Assembly: GCA_002450165.1 (NCBI GenBank)
Contig: DJYQ01000026.1
Span: forward strand, 1-22,734
Length of the DNA: 22,734 nt
Direction: 5' to 3'
DNA from: Prevotellaceae bacterium UBA6974
GTDB taxonomy: Bacteria > Bacteroidota > Bacteroidia > Bacteroidales > Bacteroidaceae
The translations under genes and the position numbers were made by a program. Of this stretch, positions 14,385-21,659 are shown piece by piece (within the stretch, counting starts at the first letter, position 1; every line of letters begins with the position of its first letter). The notes under the pieces were generated by a model that saw nothing but the letters and a program-made list of their open reading frames with translations, did not search any database and was not told the DNA's origin.

Positions 14385-17135
14385 ATGTCTACACCACGTT
14401 CATTTATAATCGTAAGGGGACAACCAAAGGCTCTTTTGATAGAAAAGATAGAATTGGTTGAACGTGGGTTGTATGCAATTAAATATACTAATAGTCCAAA
14501 AACGTATCACTATCGTTTTGGTAATGTTGTATGGTTACAGGATGCTATTTGGCATGACCCTCTTCACCTCAAAGTGTATGTTGGAGGAAGGGAGCAACAT
14601 AATGTTTCGGATGTACGTTCTTTTAATCAAGGAAATCTAACTCATTGGCGAATAACATATGAAAATGGTTACGTACAGGATTATTTGGATGGTACCATAA
14701 ATGTGGTTAAATCGTGTTTAGGAGACGAGGTCGCTCATAATGCGTTTGAATATCTGAAGCGAATAGCGCAGATAAATGAATTAGGAAAGGATGAAGAAGA
14801 TGGAGGTATACTTCCTTCGCTTTATCAAAAAATAGATTTCATAGATGAGTCTCTTACTGTTGCTCCATACCTAGATGCTGAGAAGTATAAACCGCATACG
14901 ATGCATTCCTCAACTTTGCTTTTCCCATTTGGATGTAATGCAAGTCAGGCAAAGGCGGTTAAGAATGCATTTGAGAAACAAATCAGCGTGATTCAAGGCC
15001 CGCCAGGAACAGGTAAGACTCAAACGATTCTTAATATTATTGCTAATATCTTGTTGCGCAATCAAACGGTAATGGTTGTGTCAAACAACAATTCTGCAAC
15101 GATCAACGTTCTGGAGAAAATGCAGAAATATGGTATTGGTTTTATTGTCGCACCGTTAGGCAGAAGGGAGAATAAAGAGCGCTTCATTAAAAATCAACCA
15201 ACAATACCTCAAGATCTTTGTTCGTGGGAGCTTTCGCCAGCGGATAGTACTAAGGCGAAACAAGATGCGTCTTCGGCTCTGTCTAAACTACAGAAAGTAT
15301 TTTCGCTTCAGGAAAAATTGGCGGAGTGCAATCAAGAGATAAAAGACGTAGAGCTTGAGTGGCAACATTTTAAAACGGATAATAAAGTTGCAGACAATGA
15401 CTATGTGCCAAAAGTCGGAATAAAATCAAAACGGCTGATGAGACTTTGGTTGGAATACCAGACATTGGTTGAAGATGGTGCTATAAGTTTGCATAAAAAC
15501 AAGTTTGTTCGTTGGGTAAAGTTGAAGTGGTTAAACTTTACAAGGAAATATATCTTGGGCATTAAATCGCCAATTACTGTATCGAATCTTCTACCTGTGA
15601 TAATAGAATTGCAGGCACTCTATTATATCGTTCGATTGCAAGAATTGTCGAGAAGGATAAGTGAAATAGAATCAGAACTTCAGTCGATTGATGCGGGCAA
15701 ACTAATGGAAGAATTAACATCTTCATCTTTGGCTATCCTTAAAGATAAGCTGTATAATAATTATCGCGACGTCAAACGACTTGAATTAAAGGAAACAAAA
15801 GATATTCGATTATATTCAGAGGAATTCTGCAAGCAATATCCTGTAGTTTTGAGTACCACATTCTCGGCTCGAACAGCAATTCCTGATCAGGTCTATGATT
15901 ATATCATCATGGATGAGGCTTCACAGGTGTCAATAGACACAGGTGCATTGGCGTTGACTTGTGCTAAGAATGCCGTAATAGTAGGCGATACTATGCAGCT
16001 TCCCAATGTTGTTACGGAAGAAGATCGTATCAAATTGAATGGAATTTTTAATGAGTTTAATGTGGCTCAAGGTTTTAATTGCGCAGATTATAGTTTCTTG
16101 CAATCGGTATGTGCAATAATTCCCAATGTAGAACAAACGCTATTGCGTGAGCATTATCGTTGCCATCCCACAATCATTAATTATTGCAATCAACGTTTTT
16201 ATGGTGGAAATTTACTCATTATGACTGAGGACTATCATGAAGAAAACGTGATGATGGCAATAAAAACTGTTCCTGGACATCACGAATATAATCATTATAA
16301 CCAGCGAGAGATTGATGTTGTTAAGAATGAAATCTTACCGCAACTAGATAATTTGGATGATGTTGGATTCATTGCCCCATACAATAATCAGGTGAATCAT
16401 TTCACTCAACAAGTTCATTCAATAGAGGCCGCTACAATCCATAAATATCAGGGGCGAGAAAAGGATACAATTATCATGAGCGTTACCGATGATCAGATAA
16501 CAGACTTTAGCGATGATTCCAATCTGATAAATGTAGCAATCTCAAGAGCAAAAAAACGTTTTTGCCTTGTTGTGTCAGGTAACGAACAGGAGCATAAGGG
16601 TAATATCTGTGATTTGATAGACTATATTGCATATAACAACCTTTTGGTCACGGATAGTAAAATCAGTTCGATCTTTGATTATCTGTTTAGTAACTATACT
16701 CGCGAAAGATTACAATTCCTTGCTGGACACAAGAAGATATCGGAATATGATTCCGAGAATTTGACATTCTCTCTTATAGAGCAAATCTTATCCAATTATC
16801 CCGAATTTAGCCATTTGGGAGTTTTCTGTCATACTCCATTGCGTAATGTCATTCGTGATAGGTCTCTACTAGACGAGCAAGAGCGGAAGTATATATCTCA
16901 TTATAGTACACATCTTGATTTTCTCGTCATCAATCATGTAACGAAGAAACCTGTGTTGGCAATAGAAACAGATGGTTACACGTATCACAACAATGAGACA
17001 GAACAGCATCAGCGTGACCTTTTAAAGGATCACATATTGGAAGTTTATGGGCTTCCACTTCTTAGATTACGAACAAATGAAAGTTGTGAACAAGAAAAGA
17101 TAATATCAGTTCTTGGTTCCATAATAAATAATTAG
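14385..17135 (+). CDS. SF1 (Upf1-like) helicase with C-terminal nuclease domain
   Basis: A 916-residue protein. After a unique N-terminal region (1-180) come all SF1B helicase motifs: Walker A GPPGTGKT (205-212), motif II IIMDEAS (507-513), motif III GDTMQLP (534-540), motif IV LREHYRCHP (587-595), motif V IHKYQGREKD (685-694) and motif VI NVAISRAKKR (716-725). About 220 residues (285-490), rich in Lys/Glu and predicted helical or coiled coil, separate the first two motif groups. The C-terminal 80 residues match the DUF2726/Vsr-like nuclease pattern: Asp845 in HLDFLV, IETDGYTYH (Glu861, Asp863) and LPLLRLRTNE. It forms an operon with the upstream DUF2075 gene (5-base gap). AT content is the highest of the large genes here, suggesting transfer. 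Function is inferred as nucleic-acid unwinding and cutting. Confidence 0.87.
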   Translation: MSTPRSFIIVRGQPKALLIEKIELVERGLYAIKYTNSPKTYHYRFGNVVWLQDAIWHDPLHLKVYVGGREQHNVSDVRSFNQGNLTHWRITYENGYVQDYLDGTINVVKSCLGDEVAHNAFEYLKRIAQINELGKDEEDGGILPSLYQKIDFIDESLTVAPYLDAEKYKPHTMHSSTLLFPFGCNASQAKAVKNAFEKQISVIQGPPGTGKTQTILNIIANILLRNQTVMVVSNNNSATINVLEKMQKYGIGFIVAPLGRRENKERFIKNQPTIPQDLCSWELSPADSTKAKQDASSALSKLQKVFSLQEKLAECNQEIKDVELEWQHFKTDNKVADNDYVPKVGIKSKRLMRLWLEYQTLVEDGAISLHKNKFVRWVKLKWLNFTRKYILGIKSPITVSNLLPVIIELQALYYIVRLQELSRRISEIESELQSIDAGKLMEELTSSSLAILKDKLYNNYRDVKRLELKETKDIRLYSEEFCKQYPVVLSTTFSARTAIPDQVYDYIIMDEASQVSIDTGALALTCAKNAVIVGDTMQLPNVVTEEDRIKLNGIFNEFNVAQGFNCADYSFLQSVCAIIPNVEQTLLREHYRCHPTIINYCNQRFYGGNLLIMTEDYHEENVMMAIKTVPGHHEYNHYNQREIDVVKNEILPQLDNLDDVGFIAPYNNQVNHFTQQVHSIEAATIHKYQGREKDTIIMSVTDDQITDFSDDSNLINVAISRAKKRFCLVVSGNEQEHKGNICDLIDYIAYNNLLVTDSKISSIFDYLFSNYTRERLQFLAGHKKISEYDSENLTFSLIEQILSNYPEFSHLGVFCHTPLRNVIRDRSLLDEQERKYISHYSTHLDFLVINHVTKKPVLAIETDGYTYHNNETEQHQRDLLKDHILEVYGLPLLRLRTNESCEQEKIISVLGSIINN

Positions 17136-17186
17136 ATTTAGGAATATTAATTATAAAAGATAGTCGTAGCAGAAATCGTCCAAGAT

Positions 17187-17687
17187 ATGAGAACAATAGT
17201 TACATGTTTTTTGGTTCTGCTGGTGATTGGTTCTGCCAGTGGGCAGGGGCTTAAGAGGGTGTATGACGAGGATGTCAATCCTGTGGAGCAGATTGACGGG
17301 GCGGTTGCAAAGGCGAAGTCGGAGGGTAAGTTTGTTATCTGTCAGGTGGGCGGCAATTGGTGTCCGTGGTGTCTGCGTTTTGCTGATTTCATCGCGAAGG
17401 ACAGTACTATCAGCGAGGTGGTCGAGAGGAATTTCGTATATCTCCATGTGAACTATAATCCACGAAAGTCGGAGGGTGCGGAGAAAATGGAATTGGCGAA
17501 GCGTATGCTGGTGCGCCTGAACAATCCTGCTCGTTTCGGTTTCCCTGTGTTTGTGGTGCTGGACGACGAGGGCAGGGTTATACATATCCAGGATTCGAGC
17601 TTCCTGGAGGCCGGTCAGGGATATGACCTGGAGAAGGTGCTGCGCTTCTTCAGGAGCTGGACACCAAGGGCGGTTAGGATAATGTGA
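17187..17687 (+). CDS. Exported thioredoxin-like protein
   Basis: A 166-residue periplasmic redox protein. A signal peptide (TIVTCFLVLLVIGSASG) precedes a thioredoxin fold with active site WCPWC (Cys59 and Cys62) in VGGNWCPWCLRFADFI and cis-Pro120 in FGFPVFVVLDDEG. The layout resembles the Thioredoxin_7/DUF255-like group that reduces or oxidises envelope proteins; the partner is unknown, although the DsbD homologue in this window is a candidate electron donor. Composition is core-like and differs sharply from the AT-rich helicase gene ending 51 bases upstream, so the right edge of the foreign stretch probably lies in that gap. A hairpin with a T-rich tail follows about 75 bases downstream. 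Confidence 0.85.
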   Translation: MRTIVTCFLVLLVIGSASGQGLKRVYDEDVNPVEQIDGAVAKAKSEGKFVICQVGGNWCPWCLRFADFIAKDSTISEVVERNFVYLHVNYNPRKSEGAEKMELAKRMLVRLNNPARFGFPVFVVLDDEGRVIHIQDSSFLEAGQGYDLEKVLRFFRSWTPRAVRIM

Positions 17688-17762
17688 GATGGTCAACGTT
17701 CGTCTTGTTGAAATATATCTACAAAACCGTGTTTTTCAGTGTGTTATACCCGAAATATAGAA

Positions 17763-17794
17763 TAAGCAGGTTTTAATCTGCTTAATTTGTATTT
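17763..17794 (+). terminator. Likely terminator of the thioredoxin-like gene
   Basis: TAAGCAG (17763-17769) pairs perfectly with CTGCTTA (17778-17784) across an 8-base loop, followed by ATTTGTATTT. The stem is short and the T-run broken, so this is a moderate call. Confidence 0.45.
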
Positions 17795-17797
17795 ATT

Positions 17798-17873
17798 GGC
17801 TATATGGCTTGCTGCCTGGGTGCTCGCGGCGTATAGCCAGACGGCGTGGGTTATCATGAAGATAGGCAGCAAG
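17798..17873 (+). other. Interlocking inverted repeats (possible structured RNA or DNA element)
   Basis: CTTGCTGCCT (17808-17817) is perfectly complementary to AGGCAGCAAG (17864-17873). GGCTATA (17798-17804) is complementary to TATAGCC (17832-17838). The arms cross in the order a-b-a'-b', so both helices together would form a pseudoknot, or they could be mutually exclusive. The segment is GC-richer than its surroundings and codes for nothing recognisable. It lies between a terminator candidate and the leader of the SGNH hydrolase gene. Confidence 0.35.
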
Positions 17874-17959
17874 GTTTCGCCCACATTTTGAGTAAACGTC
17901 TTGGACGTTGTTTTGCATTTGTACCGACAATCACCCGGATATTATAAAAAAAACACTAC

Positions 17960-17983
17960 CTTTATAGCGCGTAAACCATAAAA
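17960..17983 (+). repeat. 24-bp direct repeat, copy 2
   Basis: Exact copy of 12226-12249, here 35 bases before the SGNH hydrolase ATG. It is preceded by TAC, giving TACCTTTA as a possible -7 box. Both copies lie in the same orientation just before a plus-strand start codon, which fits a shared promoter and leader; they also bracket the nuclease/helicase operon. Confidence 0.7.
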
Positions 17984-18018
17984 ATCAAAAATATGTCTAT
18001 CGTTAATGTTATAAATAT

Positions 18019-18720
18019 ATGTTGATGAATCGTTTCTTTTGTGTTTTAGTTGCATTGGTTGTGTCGGTAGGCTTTGCCGGTGTTATGGCACAGCCTGCAC
18101 AGGATTGGGCTAATTTTGAGCGTTATCAGTTGGATAACCAGGTTGTAAAGGCTTTGCCGCAGGACAAACGTTGTGTTGTGTTTATGGGTAACAGTATTAC
18201 GGAGAACTGGGTAAGGTGTCATAAGGAGTTTTTCGAGCAAAACGGCTATGTGGGCAGGGGCATCAGTGGACAGACGACGTACCAGATGCTGTTGCGTTTC
18301 TATGATGACGTGGTCACCCTGCATCCCAAGGCTGTCGTTATCAATGCCGGTACTAATGATATTGCGCTTAACAACCATGTTTATGTCGAGGACCGGACTT
18401 TCCGTAACATCACTTTAATGGCGCAGATTGCCAAGGAGAACGGCATCAAGGTTATCCTGACTTCGGTGACGCCCTGTGACCATTACATATGGCGCCCGCA
18501 GGTGACTGATGTGGTTAGGAAGATTGGTCGTCTGAATGCCCGCATAAAGGCCTATGCCAAGAAGAATGGGATGGAGTATGTGGATTATTTCTCGGCTATG
18601 GCTGATTCCAAAGGTGCTATGCGCGAGGGTCTGTCAGACGAGGGTTGCCATCCTACGGTGGCTGGCTATGCTATAATGGAACAGCAGGTGCAACCGGCAA
18701 TCAGTAAGGTGCTGAAATGA
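18019..18720 (+). CDS. Exported SGNH/GDSL-type hydrolase
   Basis: A 233-residue secreted esterase or deacetylase-like enzyme; the substrate is unknown. A signal peptide (LVALVVSVGFAGVMA) is followed by the SGNH blocks: VVFMGNSITENW with nucleophile Ser59, RGISGQTT (Gly82 region), NAGTNDIAL (Asn113) and GLSDEGCHPTVAGY with His211. At the position three residues before His, where Asp is usual, the sequence has Glu208 with Asp207 next to it. Start is ATG 18019 or the ATG two codons later; both leave the signal peptide intact. The threonine aldolase ATG comes one base after the stop, so the two genes are probably co-transcribed. Confidence 0.88.
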   Translation: MLMNRFFCVLVALVVSVGFAGVMAQPAQDWANFERYQLDNQVVKALPQDKRCVVFMGNSITENWVRCHKEFFEQNGYVGRGISGQTTYQMLLRFYDDVVTLHPKAVVINAGTNDIALNNHVYVEDRTFRNITLMAQIAKENGIKVILTSVTPCDHYIWRPQVTDVVRKIGRLNARIKAYAKKNGMEYVDYFSAMADSKGAMREGLSDEGCHPTVAGYAIMEQQVQPAISKVLK

Positions 18721-18721
18721 T

Positions 18722-19762
18722 ATGATACATCTGGAGAGTGATTACAACAATGGGGCGCATGCGGATGTGTTGCAGCGTCTGGTGGAGACGAATGAGGAGC
18801 GTACCAGGAGTTATGGTGACGATGTGTTCAGCGAGGATGCGCGGCGATTGATCCGCGAGGCTTGCGGGGCGCCTGATGCGCAGATATGGTTTCTGGCTGG
18901 CGGTACGCAGACGAATGCTACGGTAATAAATAGCGTACTGGAGTCTTACGAGGGTGTGTTGTGTGCTGATACAGCGCATATCAACGTGCACGAGGCGGGT
19001 GCCGTGGAGTTTACGGGGCATAAGGTGATTGCCTTGCCTTCGCACGAGGGTAAGCTGGATGTGGCTGACGTGCGGGAGTGGCTGAGGGCTTATTATGCTG
19101 ATGATACTGCTGAGCATATGGTGCGTCCGGGAATGGTGTACATAACCTTCCCGACGGAGTTGGGTACTTTATACAGTGCCGGGGAGCTGATGGCTTTGCG
19201 TGATGTATGTCGCGAATATGGTTTGTTGCTGTATGTGGATGGGGCGCGTCTGGCTTATGGCTTGGCTGCTGGTGGGGATGTTACGCTGCAGTTGTTGTCG
19301 GCTGTTGCGGATATTTTCTATATTGGCGGAACCAAGTGTGGTGCGTTGTGTGGAGAGGCTGTGGTCTTTCCCCGTGGTAATGCTCCCAGCCACATGCTGA
19401 GCCGTATCAAGAGGCATGGCTCGCTTTTGGCAAAGAGCCGTGTAGTGGGTGTGCAGTTCCAGGCGTTGTTCCAACCTGTGGGGGATGGTACGCTGTATCA
19501 GTCGATAGGCGAGAGGGCTGTTGTGCTGGCGATGCGGCTGAGAGATCTTTTTGTCGGGAAACTGGGGTATGCTCCCTATATTGATTCACCCACGAACCAG
19601 CAGTTCTACATAATCCCAAATGCTGACCTTGACCGACTGCGCGAGCATATTGGTTTCGAGGTGTGGTGTCCCGTGGATGCGGCGAATACGGCTTGTCGTT
19701 TCGTAACAAGCTGGGCAACAACGGAGTCGGAAATTGCTGAGTTGGAAAGGGTACTGTCGTGA
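18722..19762 (+). CDS. ltaE: Low-specificity L-threonine aldolase family (PLP-dependent)
   Basis: A 346-residue fold-type I PLP enzyme expected to cleave L-threonine/allo-threonine to glycine and acetaldehyde in the cytosol. The N-terminal SYGDDVFSEDA, LAGGTQTNATV (phosphate-binding loop, about 59-69), CADTAHINVHEAGA (81-94), Asp173 in YVDGARLAYG and the PLP lysine Lys205 in IGGTKCGAL are all in family positions, and the length is normal. It begins one base after the SGNH hydrolase stop, though the two functions show no obvious link. A strong hairpin shared with the convergent tRNA gene follows 17 bases after the stop. Related beta-eliminating lyases are the main alternative. Confidence 0.88.
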   Translation: MIHLESDYNNGAHADVLQRLVETNEERTRSYGDDVFSEDARRLIREACGAPDAQIWFLAGGTQTNATVINSVLESYEGVLCADTAHINVHEAGAVEFTGHKVIALPSHEGKLDVADVREWLRAYYADDTAEHMVRPGMVYITFPTELGTLYSAGELMALRDVCREYGLLLYVDGARLAYGLAAGGDVTLQLLSAVADIFYIGGTKCGALCGEAVVFPRGNAPSHMLSRIKRHGSLLAKSRVVGVQFQALFQPVGDGTLYQSIGERAVVLAMRLRDLFVGKLGYAPYIDSPTNQQFYIIPNADLDRLREHIGFEVWCPVDAANTACRFVTSWATTESEIAELERVLS

Positions 19763-19779
19763 CATGGCCATGAAGACAA

Positions 19780-19815
19780 ATAACGGCTGTTAATCACATG
19801 ATTATCAGCCGTTAT
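19780..19815 (-). terminator. Hairpin between ltaE and tRNA-Leu, terminator
   Basis: ATAACGGCTG (19780-19789) pairs perfectly with CAGCCGTTAT (19806-19815), and TAATCA/TGATTA continue the stem inside, separated by a T/T mismatch. In the minus direction it follows the tRNA 3' end within 3-4 bases and leads to TTTGTC. In the plus direction it may also stop ltaE transcripts, though no T-run follows there. Confidence 0.6.
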
Positions 19816-19818
19816 CTG

Positions 19819-19900
19819 TACCCAGAGCCGGGATCGAACCGGCACGCCTTGCGGCATTGGTGTTTGAGACCAACGCGTCTACCAATTCCGCCATCTGGGC
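19819..19900 (-). tRNA. tRNA-Leu (anticodon CAA)
   Basis: The minus strand folds as a class II tRNA. The acceptor stem GCCCAGA pairs with TCTGGGT (first pair G-U) with A as discriminator; the D-arm contains TTGGTAGACGC; the anticodon stem TTGGT/ACCAA encloses loop CTCAAAC, giving anticodon CAA (reads UUG). A variable-arm hairpin GCC-GCAA-GGC follows, then T-stem GCCGG/CCGGC with TTCGATC. CCA is not encoded. A strong promoter lies just upstream and a hairpin directly follows. Confidence 0.95.
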
Positions 19901-19914
19901 TTGGTTTTGTGGTG

Positions 19915-19946
19915 CAAAGGTACAATATTTAGGCGAAACATCCAAA
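19915..19946 (-). promoter_or_regulatory. Promoter of tRNA-Leu
   Basis: On the minus strand TTTG (19943-19946), a 20-base spacer and TACCTTTG (19915-19922) make a full match to the Bacteroidetes consensus. The start of transcription would lie a few bases before the tRNA 5' end at 19900. Confidence 0.7.
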
Positions 19947-19965
19947 CATTTGCGTCAGATTTTGC

Positions 19966-20490
19966 TTATGCATCATAGAATATGGCGCCTGACTGGTCTG
20001 TCGGTCGCTGGACATTGGGGTACTGGCAGTGAAAGTCGTTTAGCAGGCGATCGACATAACGTTTTGCTTCCCATTTGGCCATTGGCAGGTCGTGCATCAG
20101 GTGGTTGCCGCAACATGCGGGGTATGCTCCGGGTACGGGGCCGTCGTACTCGGCCAGGTGCCGGTAGGCCTGAAGCATCAGCTGGCGTATTTCCTGGGGG
20201 GTATAGTTGCCGTGCATGATAAGGTACATTCCTGTGAGGCATCCCATTGGCCCCCAATAGACTACGCGGTCGCCCCAAATGGGGTTGTTGCGTAGCCATG
20301 TGGCGATAATGTGTTCGATTGTATGTATCGCTGCTGGCGCCATTGCGGGTTCCTGGTTGGGGCTGGTCATACGTATGTCGTATGTGGTAATGGGGGCTCC
20401 GTGGAATGTGTCCTGACGTGAAACGTATATGCCTGGTTTCAGGTTGGTGTGGTCAACCGCGAAACTTGCAATTAGTTTTTCTTCTGCCAT
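19966..20490 (-). CDS. luxS: S-ribosylhomocysteine lyase
   Basis: Cleaves S-ribosylhomocysteine to homocysteine and DPD, the precursor of autoinducer-2, as part of methyl-cycle recycling in the cytosol. The 174-residue protein has the metal site HTIEH (56-60), catalytic Cys84 in GPMGCLTG and the third metal ligand Cys127 in ACCGNH; N-terminal DHTNLKPG and DIRMT are typical. It starts 11 bases after the TlpA-like gene stop and appears to be the last gene of a three-gene operon with a BASS transporter. No Pfs nucleosidase gene is nearby. Confidence 0.97.
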   Translation of the reverse strand: MAEEKLIASFAVDHTNLKPGIYVSRQDTFHGAPITTYDIRMTSPNQEPAMAPAAIHTIEHIIATWLRNNPIWGDRVVYWGPMGCLTGMYLIMHGNYTPQEIRQLMLQAYRHLAEYDGPVPGAYPACCGNHLMHDLPMAKWEAKRYVDRLLNDFHCQYPNVQRPTDQSGAIFYDA

Positions 20491-20501
20491 ATTGGATGGG
20501 C

Positions 20502-21659
20502 TTACTTTAACAGTTCCTTGATTGTGGCTTCGATTTGTTCTCCTCGCAAGTTACGCTTCAGGATGGTTCCGTCGGGGCCGAAGAGTATGATTTCCGGAAT
20601 GCCTGTAATGCCGTATGCATCGCTGCCTGCACGCTGGGCATTGAGTATCTGGGGGTATGGGATTTGCATCTGTTCGATGGCTTTTAGTGTTGCCTTGGGC
20701 TCGTCCCATGTGGCTACGCCCAGGACTTCGAACTTGTCGCCCTTGTACTGGTTATATACCTTGATGAGATTGGGTATTTCGGCCTTGCAGGGACCGCACC
20801 AGCTTGCCCAGAAATCGACCAGTACGTATTTGCCCCGACCAACGTAGTCGGAGAGTTTGTATGTCTTGCCGTTATATTCTGCCTGGAAGTCGGTGAACAT
20901 CTGACCGGTTGCGGTCTTGGACGCGGCTTCCTGAGCTGCCTTTTCGCGTGCTTCGCGTTCGGCGCGTGCCTTTTGCTGTTGGGAAACGTATTTTTCCAGA
21001 TATGTCTTGAACTGACCGTTCTTGACGCTGGGATCAGCACCTTCGTAATACTTTTCGTCGCGGAGGGTTTGCACCAGACTTACGACACAGCCTTCGTCCG
21101 ACTTGTGTGCGGCGTAGTAGTCTTGGACGGTATGCATGAAGGCATTCTGCTTTTCGGTTACGGCTCTTGCTGCATTTTCTAATGCCGAATCCCGGTTCTG
21201 GATAGTCTTGTCCATACTGATTGAGCGGTAGCGGTCATAGGCTGTCTGTATAGCCTCGCTTGCGGGTTTCATGGTATCCTTGAGCTGCTGGCTTTGCTGG
21301 TAAAACAGGGCACCACCGATTTTCAGTTGTTCGGGGGTTGCTTGCAGGGTCATTGTCGCTCCGGGAATGAAGAATGTCTGGACGAAGGTTTGTGTGGGGT
21401 TTCCGTTTGCATCTGTCTTCTGGATGATTGCCTGAAGTGGCTGGTTGATGGTGGTGCTGTACTCTATCTTGCCTTTCCTGACAATAATCGAGTCGTTGGC
21501 GGACTTTGGGTAGTTAAGGTCTTCGTCTGCCAGGTAAATCAGGTACTTGGTAGTTGTAACGCCTTTTGACTGTGTGCCTTGGATTTTGAATGTTTGCTGG
21601 GCATTTGTACCGAGCGCCAATGCCAGCAGTAGTGCCGAGGATAGAATTTTTTTAATCAT
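20502..21659 (-). CDS. TlpA-like thioredoxin-domain protein with DUF4369-like N-terminus
   Basis: A 385-residue exported redox protein. Signal peptide (KKILSSALLLALALGTNA); beta-rich N-terminal domain (about 22-115) of the DUF4369 type common in Bacteroidetes TlpA proteins; a helical, charged middle (about 120-250) ending in an Arg/Glu/Ala-rich coiled-coil-like run; and a C-terminal thioredoxin domain with FWASWCGPC (Cys288 and Cys291) and cis-Pro355 in GIPEI. It probably reduces disulfides of envelope proteins. The ATG overlaps the stop of the upstream transporter gene by four bases, and luxS follows after 11 bases, so the three are translated from one message. Confidence 0.9.
   Translation of the reverse strand: MIKKILSSALLLALALGTNAQQTFKIQGTQSKGVTTTKYLIYLADEDLNYPKSANDSIIVRKGKIEYSTTINQPLQAIIQKTDANGNPTQTFVQTFFIPGATMTLQATPEQLKIGGALFYQQSQQLKDTMKPASEAIQTAYDRYRSISMDKTIQNRDSALENAARAVTEKQNAFMHTVQDYYAAHKSDEGCVVSLVQTLRDEKYYEGADPSVKNGQFKTYLEKYVSQQQKARAEREAREKAAQEAASKTATGQMFTDFQAEYNGKTYKLSDYVGRGKYVLVDFWASWCGPCKAEIPNLIKVYNQYKGDKFEVLGVATWDEPKATLKAIEQMQIPYPQILNAQRAGSDAYGITGIPEIILFGPDGTILKRNLRGEQIEATIKELLK

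Noticed and set aside
12226..17983. Insertion sequence or transposon bounded by the 24-bp repeats
   Set aside because: No transposase or integrase gene lies between the repeats and there are no terminal inverted repeats; the repeats may be shared promoters.
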